A DNA stretch of 64,000 nt, taken from JANNGC01 sp043757045. Lineage in GTDB: Bacteria; Verrucomicrobiota; Verrucomicrobiia; Limisphaerales; SIBH01. Positions 30,743 to 38,430 of the stretch are shown here, one piece after another; position 1 is the first letter of the stretch; each line of letters starts with the position of its first letter. Position numbers and translations under genes: made by a program. The stretch is taken from positions 1-64,000 of the forward strand of contig JAYVQC010000135.1 of assembly GCA_043757045.1 (NCBI GenBank), written 5' to 3'. Below the pieces are notes generated by a model. It searched no databases and was not told where the DNA came from. It saw only the letters and a program-made list of their open reading frames with translations.

Positions 30743-32479
30743 ATGATTGACGCCTTCACCTTTCTCATCACGCGCTCGTTCGTGAACCGGATGAAGGCGC
30801 GGCTCCGGCGGCTCAAGCAGCCGAAGTATTTGATCGGTGCGGTCTTCGGCCTGCTCTACATCTCGTGGTATTTCTTCCAGGCCATTTTCTTCGGCGGACG
30901 GCGCGGGGCGAACCAGGCCGTGATGGATCAATCCATTCTCCCAATCCTTGGCGTGCTGGTGCTGTTCGTCATCCTGGCCAGCGCGTGGATTTTTCCGCAC
31001 GCGCGCGCGGCCCTCGCCTTCACCGAGGCGGAAGTGGCGTTTCTGTTTCCCGCGCCGGTGAGCCGCCGGGCGCTCATCCACTTCAAACTGCTGCGCTCGC
31101 AACTCGCCATCCTCTTCACCGTCTTCCTGCTCACGCTGTTCACGGGCCGCTGGCTGATGGGCGGACATCCGTGGATTCGGATGCTGGGCTGGTGGGTGAT
31201 TCTCTCGACGCTCGGCCTGCATTTTCTCGGTGCGTCGTTCGCGCGCACGCTGCTGCTGGAGCGCGGCATCTCCAACTGGTCACGCCGCCTCGTGGTCTTG
31301 CTGCTGCTGGCCGCGCTGGTGGGCGGCACCATGTTCTGGGCGCAAAACAGTTTGTCCCGGCCCGCGTTCGACAACGCCATGGACTGGAAGGCGTGGCTCG
31401 ACTACGCGCGCGGCCTGCTCGCCACGCCGCCGCTTTCGTATTTGCTCTGGCCGTTGCGCCTGGTGATCGCGCCGTACCTTGCGACTACGCCGTGGGATTT
31501 TCTGAAAGCCATGCCGGCGGCGCTGGGCGTGCTCGCGCTGCATTACTTCTGGGTCATTCGCTCGAACGTCGCGTTCGAGGAAGCCTCGCTCGCCCTCTCG
31601 CGCCGCGTGGCCGAGCGCGTGGCGGCGGCGCGGCAGGGCCAGGCGCTGGGCGAGAAACCCGTGAAGGGCCGGCCCGCGCCGTTCCGCCTGACGCCGCTGG
31701 GCTTTCCGCCCGTGGCGTTTTTGTGGAAGAACTTGATTCATTTCATGGGTGCGCTCCGGCTGCGCACGCTTGTGCTGGTGTTACTGCCGTTCATCGTGAT
31801 GGCGATCTTCGTAGCTCAATCGGAAGTGCGACGCGGCGGCATGTTCACGGGCGTCGCGGCCATGATGCTGGCGATGTTCTTCCTGTGGTCGCTGCTGCTT
31901 GGTCCGCAACTGATCCGCTGCGATTTTCGCCACGACCTCGCGGCGATGGATGTGCTGAAGCTGTTCCCGCTGCGCGGCTGGCAGGTCGTAATCGGTGAAA
32001 TGCTCGCGCCGCTGGTCATCCTCACTGCACTGCAATGGATCATGCTGGCCAGCCTCGGCGTGCTGTTGAACGTCACGGGCCTGCCGCCCGGCGTGCCAAA
32101 AATTCCGGCGACGTGGTTCCTGACGGCCGCGCTGCTCGCGCCGTTTTGGAACGGACTCGCGCTGCTCATTCCCAACGCCGCCGTGTTGCTGCTGCCCGGC
32201 TGGTTTCAAGCGCGCACCGACACGCCGCAAGGGATCGAGGTCACGGGCCAGCGGCTGCTGCTGTTCTTCGCGCAGGTGATTTTGATCGGCGTGACGGTGG
32301 TGCCGGCAGGGCTGGCCTTCGCGCTCGGGTTCATGCCGTTGTATTTCGCCGGCGCGTTGACTCTCGCGCCGCTGGCCGGGGCGGCGCTCGCAGCGATTAC
32401 TTTGGCGGTGGAAATTTTCTGCGGCGTGTGGGCGGTGGGGAAATTGTTCGACCGCTTTGACCTGGCGGCGGAGCAGTAG
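30743..32479 (+). CDS. ABC exporter permease, putative
   Basis: A 578-residue membrane protein with about 12 hydrophobic helices. It begins with a short amphipathic segment (MIDAFTFLITRSFVNRMKARL), followed by helices near 38-55, 66-90 and 105-140, and ends with a string of helices after residue 470. A cytoplasmic middle region (about 270-330) contains KGRPAPFRLTPLGFPPVAFL. It belongs with large ABC-2-like exporter subunits seen in Verrucomicrobia and Planctomycetes. The ATPase gene upstream is its natural partner. The substrate is unknown. A related but diverged permease is encoded at 42276-44012. Confidence 0.75.
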   Translation: MIDAFTFLITRSFVNRMKARLRRLKQPKYLIGAVFGLLYISWYFFQAIFFGGRRGANQAVMDQSILPILGVLVLFVILASAWIFPHARAALAFTEAEVAFLFPAPVSRRALIHFKLLRSQLAILFTVFLLTLFTGRWLMGGHPWIRMLGWWVILSTLGLHFLGASFARTLLLERGISNWSRRLVVLLLLAALVGGTMFWAQNSLSRPAFDNAMDWKAWLDYARGLLATPPLSYLLWPLRLVIAPYLATTPWDFLKAMPAALGVLALHYFWVIRSNVAFEEASLALSRRVAERVAAARQGQALGEKPVKGRPAPFRLTPLGFPPVAFLWKNLIHFMGALRLRTLVLVLLPFIVMAIFVAQSEVRRGGMFTGVAAMMLAMFFLWSLLLGPQLIRCDFRHDLAAMDVLKLFPLRGWQVVIGEMLAPLVILTALQWIMLASLGVLLNVTGLPPGVPKIPATWFLTAALLAPFWNGLALLIPNAAVLLLPGWFQARTDTPQGIEVTGQRLLLFFAQVILIGVTVVPAGLAFALGFMPLYFAGALTLAPLAGAALAAITLAVEIFCGVWAVGKLFDRFDLAAEQ

Positions 32480-32490
32480 CCGGTGGGGCG

Positions 32491-32563
32491 GTAATCAGTA
32501 ATCAGTAATCAGTGAACCGGTGCGCGCTTCCCGACTGATTACTGTTCACTGATTACTGCTTAC
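32491..32563. repeat. Inverted repeat family G between convergent genes
   Basis: Direct repeats of agtaatc on the left (32491-32517) pair with gttcactgattactgcttac on the right (32544-32563); 13 bp (gtaatcagtgaac) are perfectly complementary, with a 26-bp loop. The same agtaatcagt units recur at 45604-45640 and 45855-45890. It lies between the convergent ABC permease and histidine kinase genes and may act as a two-way terminator. Confidence 0.75.
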
Positions 32564-32570
32564 TTTCCGC

Positions 32571-33659
32571 TCACGTCTCCTCGAGCAACGGTAGGAACAC
32601 ATGAAAGGTCGTCCCCGCACCCGCCTGGCTCTCCACCGTGATCGCCCCGTTGTGCTCGTGGATGATGCGGCGCGTGATGGCGAGGCCGAGGCCGGTGCCT
32701 TCGTGCTTGGTGGTGAAGAAGGGGCTGAAGAGCCGCGCCAGACTTTCCGCGCTGATGCCGCTGCCGGTGTCGGCGAAGGAGACGCGCAAGTGACGGCGCT
32801 CCCAGTGCGTCACCACCTCGGTCGTCACGGTCAGCTTCGCGTCGCCGCTCGCCGTGTGCATGGCTTCGATGGCGTTGATCAACAGATTGAAAACGACGTG
32901 ACGGAGCTGGCGGTCGTCGCCGTTGATGCGGTCGGCGGTGGCGGTGAGTTTTGCGTCAAGCTTCACGGAGCGGGCTTGGAACTCGTGGCGCAACAAGTTC
33001 AGCGCGTCGCGCAACAGTCCGTGGAAATTGAGCGGTTCCAGTTTGAACTCCTCGCGCGTCACGCCGCGCAACATCTGGCGCACCACGGCGTCCATGCGGC
33101 GAATTTCCTGCGCGACGAGATCGTGCATCTCGGGATCGGCGCGCTGCTCAGGCGGCATTTCCACAAAGGTGCGGATGGGCACGAGCGCGTTCTTGATTTC
33201 ATGCACCACGCTCGCGCCGAGGACGCCGAGGCTGGCCAGGCGGTCGAGGTGTTCGAGATTGGTCGCCATGCTGCGGGCCTGGCCGACGTTTTGAAATTCG
33301 GCCAGCACGGAAAGAATGCCACCCTCCGCAGTGCGGGAGAGTGTGGTGCTGACTTGCAGCATCGTATCCGCGCCGGTGCCGGCGGCGAGCAGCACGTCCC
33401 GGCGCGCGACAGCGCGACCGGTGACGAAGGTCTCATCAATCACCGCCTGAAGCGGCGGCGGCAGCGCGTCCACGGGCTGGTTAAGCAAATCGGCGGCGCG
33501 CAGTCCGGTGAGGCGCTCGGCGTGGTCGTTGAAGGCGATGATGTGCCGGGCCGGATTGAGGGCGATGATACCGTGGGCGATAGAGTCGAGAAGTGCGCCA
33601 GCGAAATTGAGATGTTCGCCTTCAAGCTGTCCCGCTGCCTGGGTCGCTTTCGCCTGCAT
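32571..33659 (-). CDS. Soluble PAS-domain sensor histidine kinase
   Basis: A 362-residue kinase from the Met of MQAKATQAAG; no membrane segment. Residues 20-125 form a PAS domain (LLDSIAHGIIALNPARHIIA). The dimerisation/phosphoacceptor helix has His153 in VVHEIKNALVPIRTF. The catalytic domain has N-box NLLINAIEAM (near 258), G1 DTGSGI and G2 GTGLGLAI. All catalytic residues are present. It is transcribed away from the methyltransferase/kinase/receiver operon, sharing a 167-bp intergenic region. Its H-box segment closely resembles that of the receiver protein in that operon, which suggests a common pathway. Confidence 0.9.
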   Translation of the reverse strand: MQAKATQAAGQLEGEHLNFAGALLDSIAHGIIALNPARHIIAFNDHAERLTGLRAADLLNQPVDALPPPLQAVIDETFVTGRAVARRDVLLAAGTGADTMLQVSTTLSRTAEGGILSVLAEFQNVGQARSMATNLEHLDRLASLGVLGASVVHEIKNALVPIRTFVEMPPEQRADPEMHDLVAQEIRRMDAVVRQMLRGVTREEFKLEPLNFHGLLRDALNLLRHEFQARSVKLDAKLTATADRINGDDRQLRHVVFNLLINAIEAMHTASGDAKLTVTTEVVTHWERRHLRVSFADTGSGISAESLARLFSPFFTTKHEGTGLGLAITRRIIHEHNGAITVESQAGAGTTFHVFLPLLEET

Positions 33660-33757
33660 TAACAATTCACGCGCATTCCGCCGAAGGTATAGGGGCCGAC
33701 TTCGGCGTGACGAAACCACGGGACTGCATTGTCTCAGGGAATCGTTTTACGCACCCC

Positions 33758-33773
33758 GGAGAAATAGTTCTCC
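33758..33773. promoter_or_regulatory. Perfect dyad between divergent signalling genes
   Basis: ggagaa-atag-ttctcc is a perfect 6-4-6 inverted repeat in the 167 bp between the histidine kinase start (33659, minus) and the methyltransferase start (33827, plus). Its position fits an operator or a hairpin in the leader of the plus-strand operon. There is no direct evidence of a bound protein. Confidence 0.35.
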
Positions 33774-33788
33774 CGAAGGGCAGCGACA

Positions 33789-33830
33789 ATGAAAATGTGC
33801 GCGGCGGCGGCTAGTTGTTTGGCTAGATGA
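33789..33830 (+). other. Possible 13-codon leader reading frame
   Basis: An ATG opens MKMCAAAASCLAR and ends in a TGA that overlaps the ATG of the methyltransferase gene (ATGA). Such coupling could feed ribosomes to the downstream start, which has no good ribosome site of its own. A weak gaaggg lies upstream. It may be chance. Confidence 0.25.
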
Positions 33831-35224
33831 AACATTTGCAAGACAGCGCGGTGGAAGCCGTGACGATGGCGGGCGAGCGGATCGAAGGCCGGCTCGTTCG
33901 GCTTGGCCGTTTCGACGCCGTGTGGACGACGTCGAGCTGCTTCGATCAACTGCGGACGTCCCAGACGCTCGCGACGCTGAAGATCACGTCCGACCAGCGA
34001 CCGCTCTACGAAGGCCGCGCGACCGTGCGGAAACTCGTGGACACGGACGCGGGCCTGCTTTGCGAAGTCGCGCTCGACGAGAGCGGCGTGAATCTCGAGA
34101 CGCTGCCCGGCCTGGAGCACGAGAGCTTCGAGGAATTTCGCCGCCAATGGCTCGCCACTTATCGCATCAGCCCGGAGTTCAAGGCGGTCATCGCCGACGT
34201 TTCCATCCTGCTCGACAACGTGCGCGCGTGGATGAACCAGGTTTCGATTGGCATCCAGGCGCAGGAGCCGAAGCGCGCGGCGGAGCGGGAGCGGGAATTT
34301 CTGGAGCGCGTGAACGCCAAGGTCATCGCGTCCTTCAACTCGCAGCACGAACGCTTCGAGGAACTGGCTTACGCGGTCAGTCCTGAACTGGTCGGCGCAC
34401 ACCAGCAGCACGCATGGCGTGCGTGGAATTCTTTTTTTCTCTCCACGCCGTTTGGTCATCGCACGTTTCACAAGCCGCTGGGCTACGCGGGCGATTACGA
34501 GATGATGGCGATGATTCACCGCAACGCGCCGGAGGGGAACACGCTCTTCAACAAGGCCATGCACCTCCTGCTGGTCAGCCAGTGGCCCGCCGAGTCGGTG
34601 CGGAACCGCATCGTGCATCTGGGCGACCGGCTGGTCAATGAGGTCGCGCGCGCCGCGCGGGCTGGACGCCGCGCGCGCATTTTGAATCTCGGCTGCGGCC
34701 CGGCGCGCGAAGTGCAGGACTTCATGCGCCACAGCGCGCTGAGCGACCACGCGGATTTTGTGCTGCTGGATTTCAACGAGGACACCATCCAGGCCACGGG
34801 GAAAAACTTGCAGGAATTGAAGCGCAGCCTGGGACGCCGCACCGGCCTTGAGATGCGCCAGCAGTCCGTGCATCAGATCTTGCGCTCGGCCGTGGGGCGC
34901 GAGCGCAAGCCGGCGGCGGACACGGAACGCTGCGACCTCGTGTATTGCGCCGGGCTGTTCGACTACCTCGCAGCCGGCACCTGCAAGGCCCTGGTGAAAC
35001 TGTTCCATCACTGGCTCGCGCCGGGCGGGCTGGCCGTGGTCGCGAACATGCACGACGCGAAACCGTTTCGGAACTTCATCGAGTACGTGCTCGACTGGCA
35101 TCTCATCTACCGCAACACCGGCGGCATGTGGGCGATGTGCCCGGAGGAAGTGCTGGCGCAAGCCGCCGTGATCGCGGAGCCGACGACGGTGAACTTGTTT
35201 CTCGAAGTGAGGAAACCTGAATGA
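33827..35224 (+). CDS. SAM-dependent methyltransferase, PhcB-like autoinducer synthase candidate
   Basis: A 465-residue soluble protein. Residues 1-90 are a small beta-rich N-terminal domain (YEGRATVRKLV), perhaps PilZ-like. Residues 100-270 are helical, with the conserved-looking stretch KPLGYAGDYEMMAMIHRNAP (216-235). Residues 283-465 are a class I methyltransferase fold with the SAM motif ILNLGCGPARE (285-295), an acidic strand end VLLDFNED (312-319), and LAPGGLAVVANMHD. The layout and downstream partners match the proteins annotated as 3-hydroxypalmitate methyl ester synthases (PhcB of Ralstonia). The next gene, a membrane histidine kinase, overlaps its stop codon by four bases. The product is inferred from context, not proven by sequence. 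Confidence 0.75.
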   Translation: MKHLQDSAVEAVTMAGERIEGRLVRLGRFDAVWTTSSCFDQLRTSQTLATLKITSDQRPLYEGRATVRKLVDTDAGLLCEVALDESGVNLETLPGLEHESFEEFRRQWLATYRISPEFKAVIADVSILLDNVRAWMNQVSIGIQAQEPKRAAEREREFLERVNAKVIASFNSQHERFEELAYAVSPELVGAHQQHAWRAWNSFFLSTPFGHRTFHKPLGYAGDYEMMAMIHRNAPEGNTLFNKAMHLLLVSQWPAESVRNRIVHLGDRLVNEVARAARAGRRARILNLGCGPAREVQDFMRHSALSDHADFVLLDFNEDTIQATGKNLQELKRSLGRRTGLEMRQQSVHQILRSAVGRERKPAADTERCDLVYCAGLFDYLAAGTCKALVKLFHHWLAPGGLAVVANMHDAKPFRNFIEYVLDWHLIYRNTGGMWAMCPEEVLAQAAVIAEPTTVNLFLEVRKPE

Positions 35225-36612
35225 ACGCCTTTCTTACCCCCGAAGTGCAGGCCGCGTTCCAAGAGCGGGAACGCGAGCTGACTCTGCGCAAAACGCGCGT
35301 GGGCTGCGTCATCGGTATTGTGCTCGTGCCGGTCTTCACACTGATCGACCGGCAGATGTATCCCGACGAGACGGGGCCGTTTCTCGCGGCGCGCATCGCT
35401 TGCTCGGCGCTGATGTTGCTCTTGCTGACCTTCTCCGGCAGCCGCCTGGGCCGACGTTTTATACATGTGCAAGGTCTGGTGCTGCTGGCGCTGCCGACGC
35501 TGGCGATCTCTTGGATGATTTCCCGGCAGGGCGGCGCGGCCTCGCCGTATTATGCCGGGCTGACGCTGGTGCTGATGATCCTGGCGGTGATTCTGGACTG
35601 GACGTTCTGGCAGAGTGCCGCCGCGGTATTGATCGTGTTCTTCAGCTACTATGCGGCCTGCACGTTGCATGGACGGGTGGATCAGGCAGACGTGGGCCTG
35701 TTCTACAACAACTTCGCCTTTCTCATCGCACCCGCGCTGGTGATCATGATCGGCACGTATCTCCACAGCCGGCTGCGCCGGAGCGAGTTCGCCTCCAACT
35801 ACGAACTGGACCGAAACCGGAAGGAACTCGCCGCGCAAAACGTCGTGCTCGAAAGCACGCTGCAGCAGCTCAAAGAAACCGAGTCCCAACTCGTGCAGAC
35901 GGAAAAAATCGTCTCGCTCGGACGCCTCAGCGCCGGACTCATCCACGAGATCAACAATCCGCTCAACTACGCGACCACTGGCCTCTACATCCTCAAGAAC
36001 CAGGGCGCACGCCTCGCCAGCGAAAGCCCCGAGGAGTTCACCGAGGTCGTGCAGGACATCAACGAAGGCGTCGAGCGCGTGAAGAATATCGTCTCCGATC
36101 TTCGCACCTTCTCGCACCCGGACGCCGACCAGCGCGACGCGGTGAAAGTCGCCGAGATCATCACCTCCTCGATTCGTTTTCTCGGCAGCGAATGGAAGGA
36201 GAAGGTCCACATTGAGCACGACGTGCCGCCCGACCTGCTCTGCCACGCGAACAAGAACAAGCTCACCCAGGTCTTCGTGAACTTGATCCAGAACGCGCTC
36301 GACGCGCTCAAGACCCGTCCGCCCGGCGACGGGCCGCCGACGATTCGCATCACCGGCCAGTGCGAGAACGGCCGCGTGCTGCTGCGCGTGCGCGACAATG
36401 GCGAGGGCATTGACCCGAAAAATTTGCAGAAGATTTTCGACCCGTTCTTCACCACGCGCGACATCGGGCACGGCATGGGCATGGGTCTGAGCATTTGTTT
36501 CCGCATCATCCAGGAGCATCAAGGCGCGATCACTGTGCAGAGCGAACGCGGCAAATTCTGCGAGTTCACCGTGGATTTGCCCGCCGCCCGACGCGAGGCC
36601 CTGGCCGCTTAA
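35221..36612 (+). CDS. Membrane sensor histidine kinase (PhcS-like)
   Basis: A 463-residue kinase. Residues 25-180 hold about six short membrane helices in three hairpins with almost no periplasmic loops, a layout suited to sensing a hydrophobic ligand. A coiled coil (about 190-230) leads to the H-box LIHEINNPLNY with His242. The catalytic domain has N-box NLIQNALDAL (Asn358), G1 RDNGEGID (392-396 region) and G2 GMGMGLSI (417-424). All kinase residues are present. The start overlaps the methyltransferase stop (ATGA), and the receiver gene follows after 6 bp, so the three are one operon. It is the likely receptor for whatever the methyltransferase makes. Confidence 0.88.
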   Translation: MNAFLTPEVQAAFQERERELTLRKTRVGCVIGIVLVPVFTLIDRQMYPDETGPFLAARIACSALMLLLLTFSGSRLGRRFIHVQGLVLLALPTLAISWMISRQGGAASPYYAGLTLVLMILAVILDWTFWQSAAAVLIVFFSYYAACTLHGRVDQADVGLFYNNFAFLIAPALVIMIGTYLHSRLRRSEFASNYELDRNRKELAAQNVVLESTLQQLKETESQLVQTEKIVSLGRLSAGLIHEINNPLNYATTGLYILKNQGARLASESPEEFTEVVQDINEGVERVKNIVSDLRTFSHPDADQRDAVKVAEIITSSIRFLGSEWKEKVHIEHDVPPDLLCHANKNKLTQVFVNLIQNALDALKTRPPGDGPPTIRITGQCENGRVLLRVRDNGEGIDPKNLQKIFDPFFTTRDIGHGMGMGLSICFRIIQEHQGAITVQSERGKFCEFTVDLPAARREALAA

Positions 36613-36618
36613 CCACCT

Positions 36619-37869
36619 ATGATTGATTACAAAAAATACATCGTGCTCTACGTGGACGATGAGGAGAAGTCGCTCAAGAATTTCACCCGCGCCTACGGCC
36701 ACATCTTCCGCATCAAGACGGCGCCCACCGCCGTCGAGGGGCTGAAAATTCTCCAGGACCAGGCGGATGAAGTCGGGCTGCTCATCACCGATCAATTGAT
36801 GCCCGGCGAGAAGGGCGTGTGGCTGCTCAACCAGGTGCGCCAGATCAAGCCCGACGTGCTCCGCATCCTCGCCACCGCCTACTCGGACATCGAGGCCGTG
36901 GTGCAGGCCGTGAACACCGGCGCGATTTACCATTACCTCACCAAGCCGTGGGACCCGGCGCAGTTGGAGAACACGGTGAAGCACGCGCTTCAGCTCTTCA
37001 CCGTGCAACGCGAGCGCGACCTGTTGCTGCGCGAAAAAATGTCGGTGCTGCACAACATGATGGTCAGCGACCGCGTGGTCAGCCTCGGCCTGATGGCCGC
37101 GGGGATGAGCCACCACATCCGCAACTCGCTGGTGCCGGTGAAGACGTTCATTGAACTCGTGCCCGAGCAGTTGATCGCCGAGGGACTCGACGTGGCGCAG
37201 AGCAAACACGCGGAGTTCTGGACGGATTATCACTTGAGCGCGCAGCAGCACCTCGAAAAAATTAATAACCTGTTGAAGGAGCTGTGGGCCGTGGCCGAAA
37301 CGCGTGGACTGGCCTTCACCGACCGTGTGCATCTGCACGACGTGATGCTGGACGTGACGATGCGTTTGCGCGAATCGCTGGCCGCGAAGAAGGTGAGCGT
37401 CGAGATTGATATTCCCGAGACGCTGCCGATTCTCACCGTGGACAAGGCCAAGTTTGGCCGCGTGTTTGAACTGCTATTGAAGGATGAAATCGTGAGCCTG
37501 GCCGCGGGCAGCCGCGTGCAAATCAGCGCCGCCACCGTTGAAGGCTCGGAGAACCAGCGCGTGCGCGTCACCCTGCGCGACAACGGGCGCGAACTTTCCG
37601 AGGAAACGCAGCGCACCATCTTTGATCCCTTCAACCCGCGCGCGGACAGCCCGAGCGAGCATGGCATCAACCTCATGGCCTGCTACTTCATCGTGCATTA
37701 TCACGGCGGGAAAATTGAGGTGCGCAACGCGGAAGGCGGCGGCACGGAGTTCTGTTTGGAATTCCCCGTGAGCGGCAACACGCCCGCGCAGGCCATCCAG
37801 AACCGCGAGTTCTTCCAGAAGCTGAACATCACCGACGACCTCTGGCAGAAGCTGCTCACGACGAAGTAG
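36619..37869 (+). CDS. Response regulator with degenerate histidine-kinase-like output (PhcR/PhcQ-like)
   Basis: A 416-residue protein. Residues 5-125 are a full receiver domain: acidic pair Asp13/Asp14, phosphoacceptor Asp58 in LITDQLMPG, and Lys109 in YLTKPWD. A helical linker leads to an H-box, MSHHIRNSLVPVKTF, where His165 stays but the following Glu is His. The ATP-binding part is degraded: the N-box reads ELLLKDEIVSL (no Asn), G1 reads DNGREL (321-326) and G2 reads SEHGINLMA. It should therefore accept or relay phosphate but not bind ATP well. There is no DNA-binding domain. Ralstonia PhcR also ends in a kinase-like domain. A D-family repeat starts two bases after its stop codon. Confidence 0.85.
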   Translation: MIDYKKYIVLYVDDEEKSLKNFTRAYGHIFRIKTAPTAVEGLKILQDQADEVGLLITDQLMPGEKGVWLLNQVRQIKPDVLRILATAYSDIEAVVQAVNTGAIYHYLTKPWDPAQLENTVKHALQLFTVQRERDLLLREKMSVLHNMMVSDRVVSLGLMAAGMSHHIRNSLVPVKTFIELVPEQLIAEGLDVAQSKHAEFWTDYHLSAQQHLEKINNLLKELWAVAETRGLAFTDRVHLHDVMLDVTMRLRESLAAKKVSVEIDIPETLPILTVDKAKFGRVFELLLKDEIVSLAAGSRVQISAATVEGSENQRVRVTLRDNGRELSEETQRTIFDPFNPRADSPSEHGINLMACYFIVHYHGGKIEVRNAEGGGTEFCLEFPVSGNTPAQAIQNREFFQKLNITDDLWQKLLTTK

Positions 37870-37975
37870 CCAACGTGCCCCCGGCGTCCCGCCGGGTGGA
37901 GCGTTGGCCGATTCGGGCGGCGCTCCCTTGGCCTCACGCCAAGGCCGCGAAGGACGCCAAGGTTTTGTCCTCGTT

Positions 37976-38040
37976 CCTCTGCCCCCATTCCACTGCCACA
38001 TTTTTTGAGTGGCAGAGGAATGGGGGCAGAGGGATTTTTC
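37976..38040 (+). terminator. Strong stem-loop, possible terminator of the signalling operon
   Basis: Arms cctctgcccccattccactg... and ...gaatgggggcagagg pair over 24 bp with one mismatch and a 9-base loop (attttttga), followed by gatttttc. It lies about 107 bp after the receiver gene. A repeat origin is equally possible because it is nested in a J-family element. Confidence 0.45.
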
Positions 38041-38127
38041 TGAGAGCCCGTCGCTCGCTTTGAGCCAGTCAGGAAAACCTTTGCATCCTTCGCGTGAGGC
38101 ACCTCCTGCTGTTGCCCCGCCTCCGGG

Positions 38128-38265
38128 GGTGCGATTGAAAGTGGCGGGTTGGAGCGCGGGCGTCCCGCCCGCCTGAATGGAACCACGAGCCGTTCCGCTC
38201 CGACCGTGTGGAGAGTCCGTAAAAATTCCGCGCGATCCGGCGGGCGAGACGCCCGCGCCCCGTCG
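38128..38265. repeat. Palindromic repeat family B, copy 2
   Basis: It begins ggtgcgattgaaagtggcgg like copy 1. The inner arms ggagcgcgggcgtcccgccc and ggcgggcgagacgcccgcgc enclose a core with the family word tgaatggaacc. The outer right end is less well preserved than in copy 1. Confidence 0.8.
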
Positions 38266-38430
38266 TCGCAGGCGCCGGACTCGGCAACAGTGTCCAGATG
38301 CACCACCTCCTCCCAACACTCTTTTCCCGCCGTGACTTTTGCCGCGGGCCGCGCCATCCTCCGGCCATCCCTGAAAGTTCATCCGGCTCGATCAACGCCG
38401 CGAACTGTTCGCGGCCAAAACTCAGAAGCC

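Larger units (their letters stand above)
37870..38430. repeat. 561-bp intergenic region packed with nested palindromic repeats
   Basis: There is no gene. In order: D-family arm aacgtgcccccggcgtcccg (37872-37896); a J-family left arm (cctcacgccaaggccgcgaa, from 37935) whose right part (ccttcgcgtgagg) lies near 38086; inside it a 24-bp hairpin (37976-37999 with 38009-38032, 23 of 24 paired); then the B-family element at 38128-38265. About 160 bp of unassigned DNA precede the next start codon. Confidence 0.85.

Noticed and set aside
38149..38430. Extension of the GH128-like protein upstream of 38431
   Set aside because: The extra residues (RGRPARLNG, GGRDARAP) are the usual translation of B-family repeat DNA, and a normal signal peptide begins at 38431.
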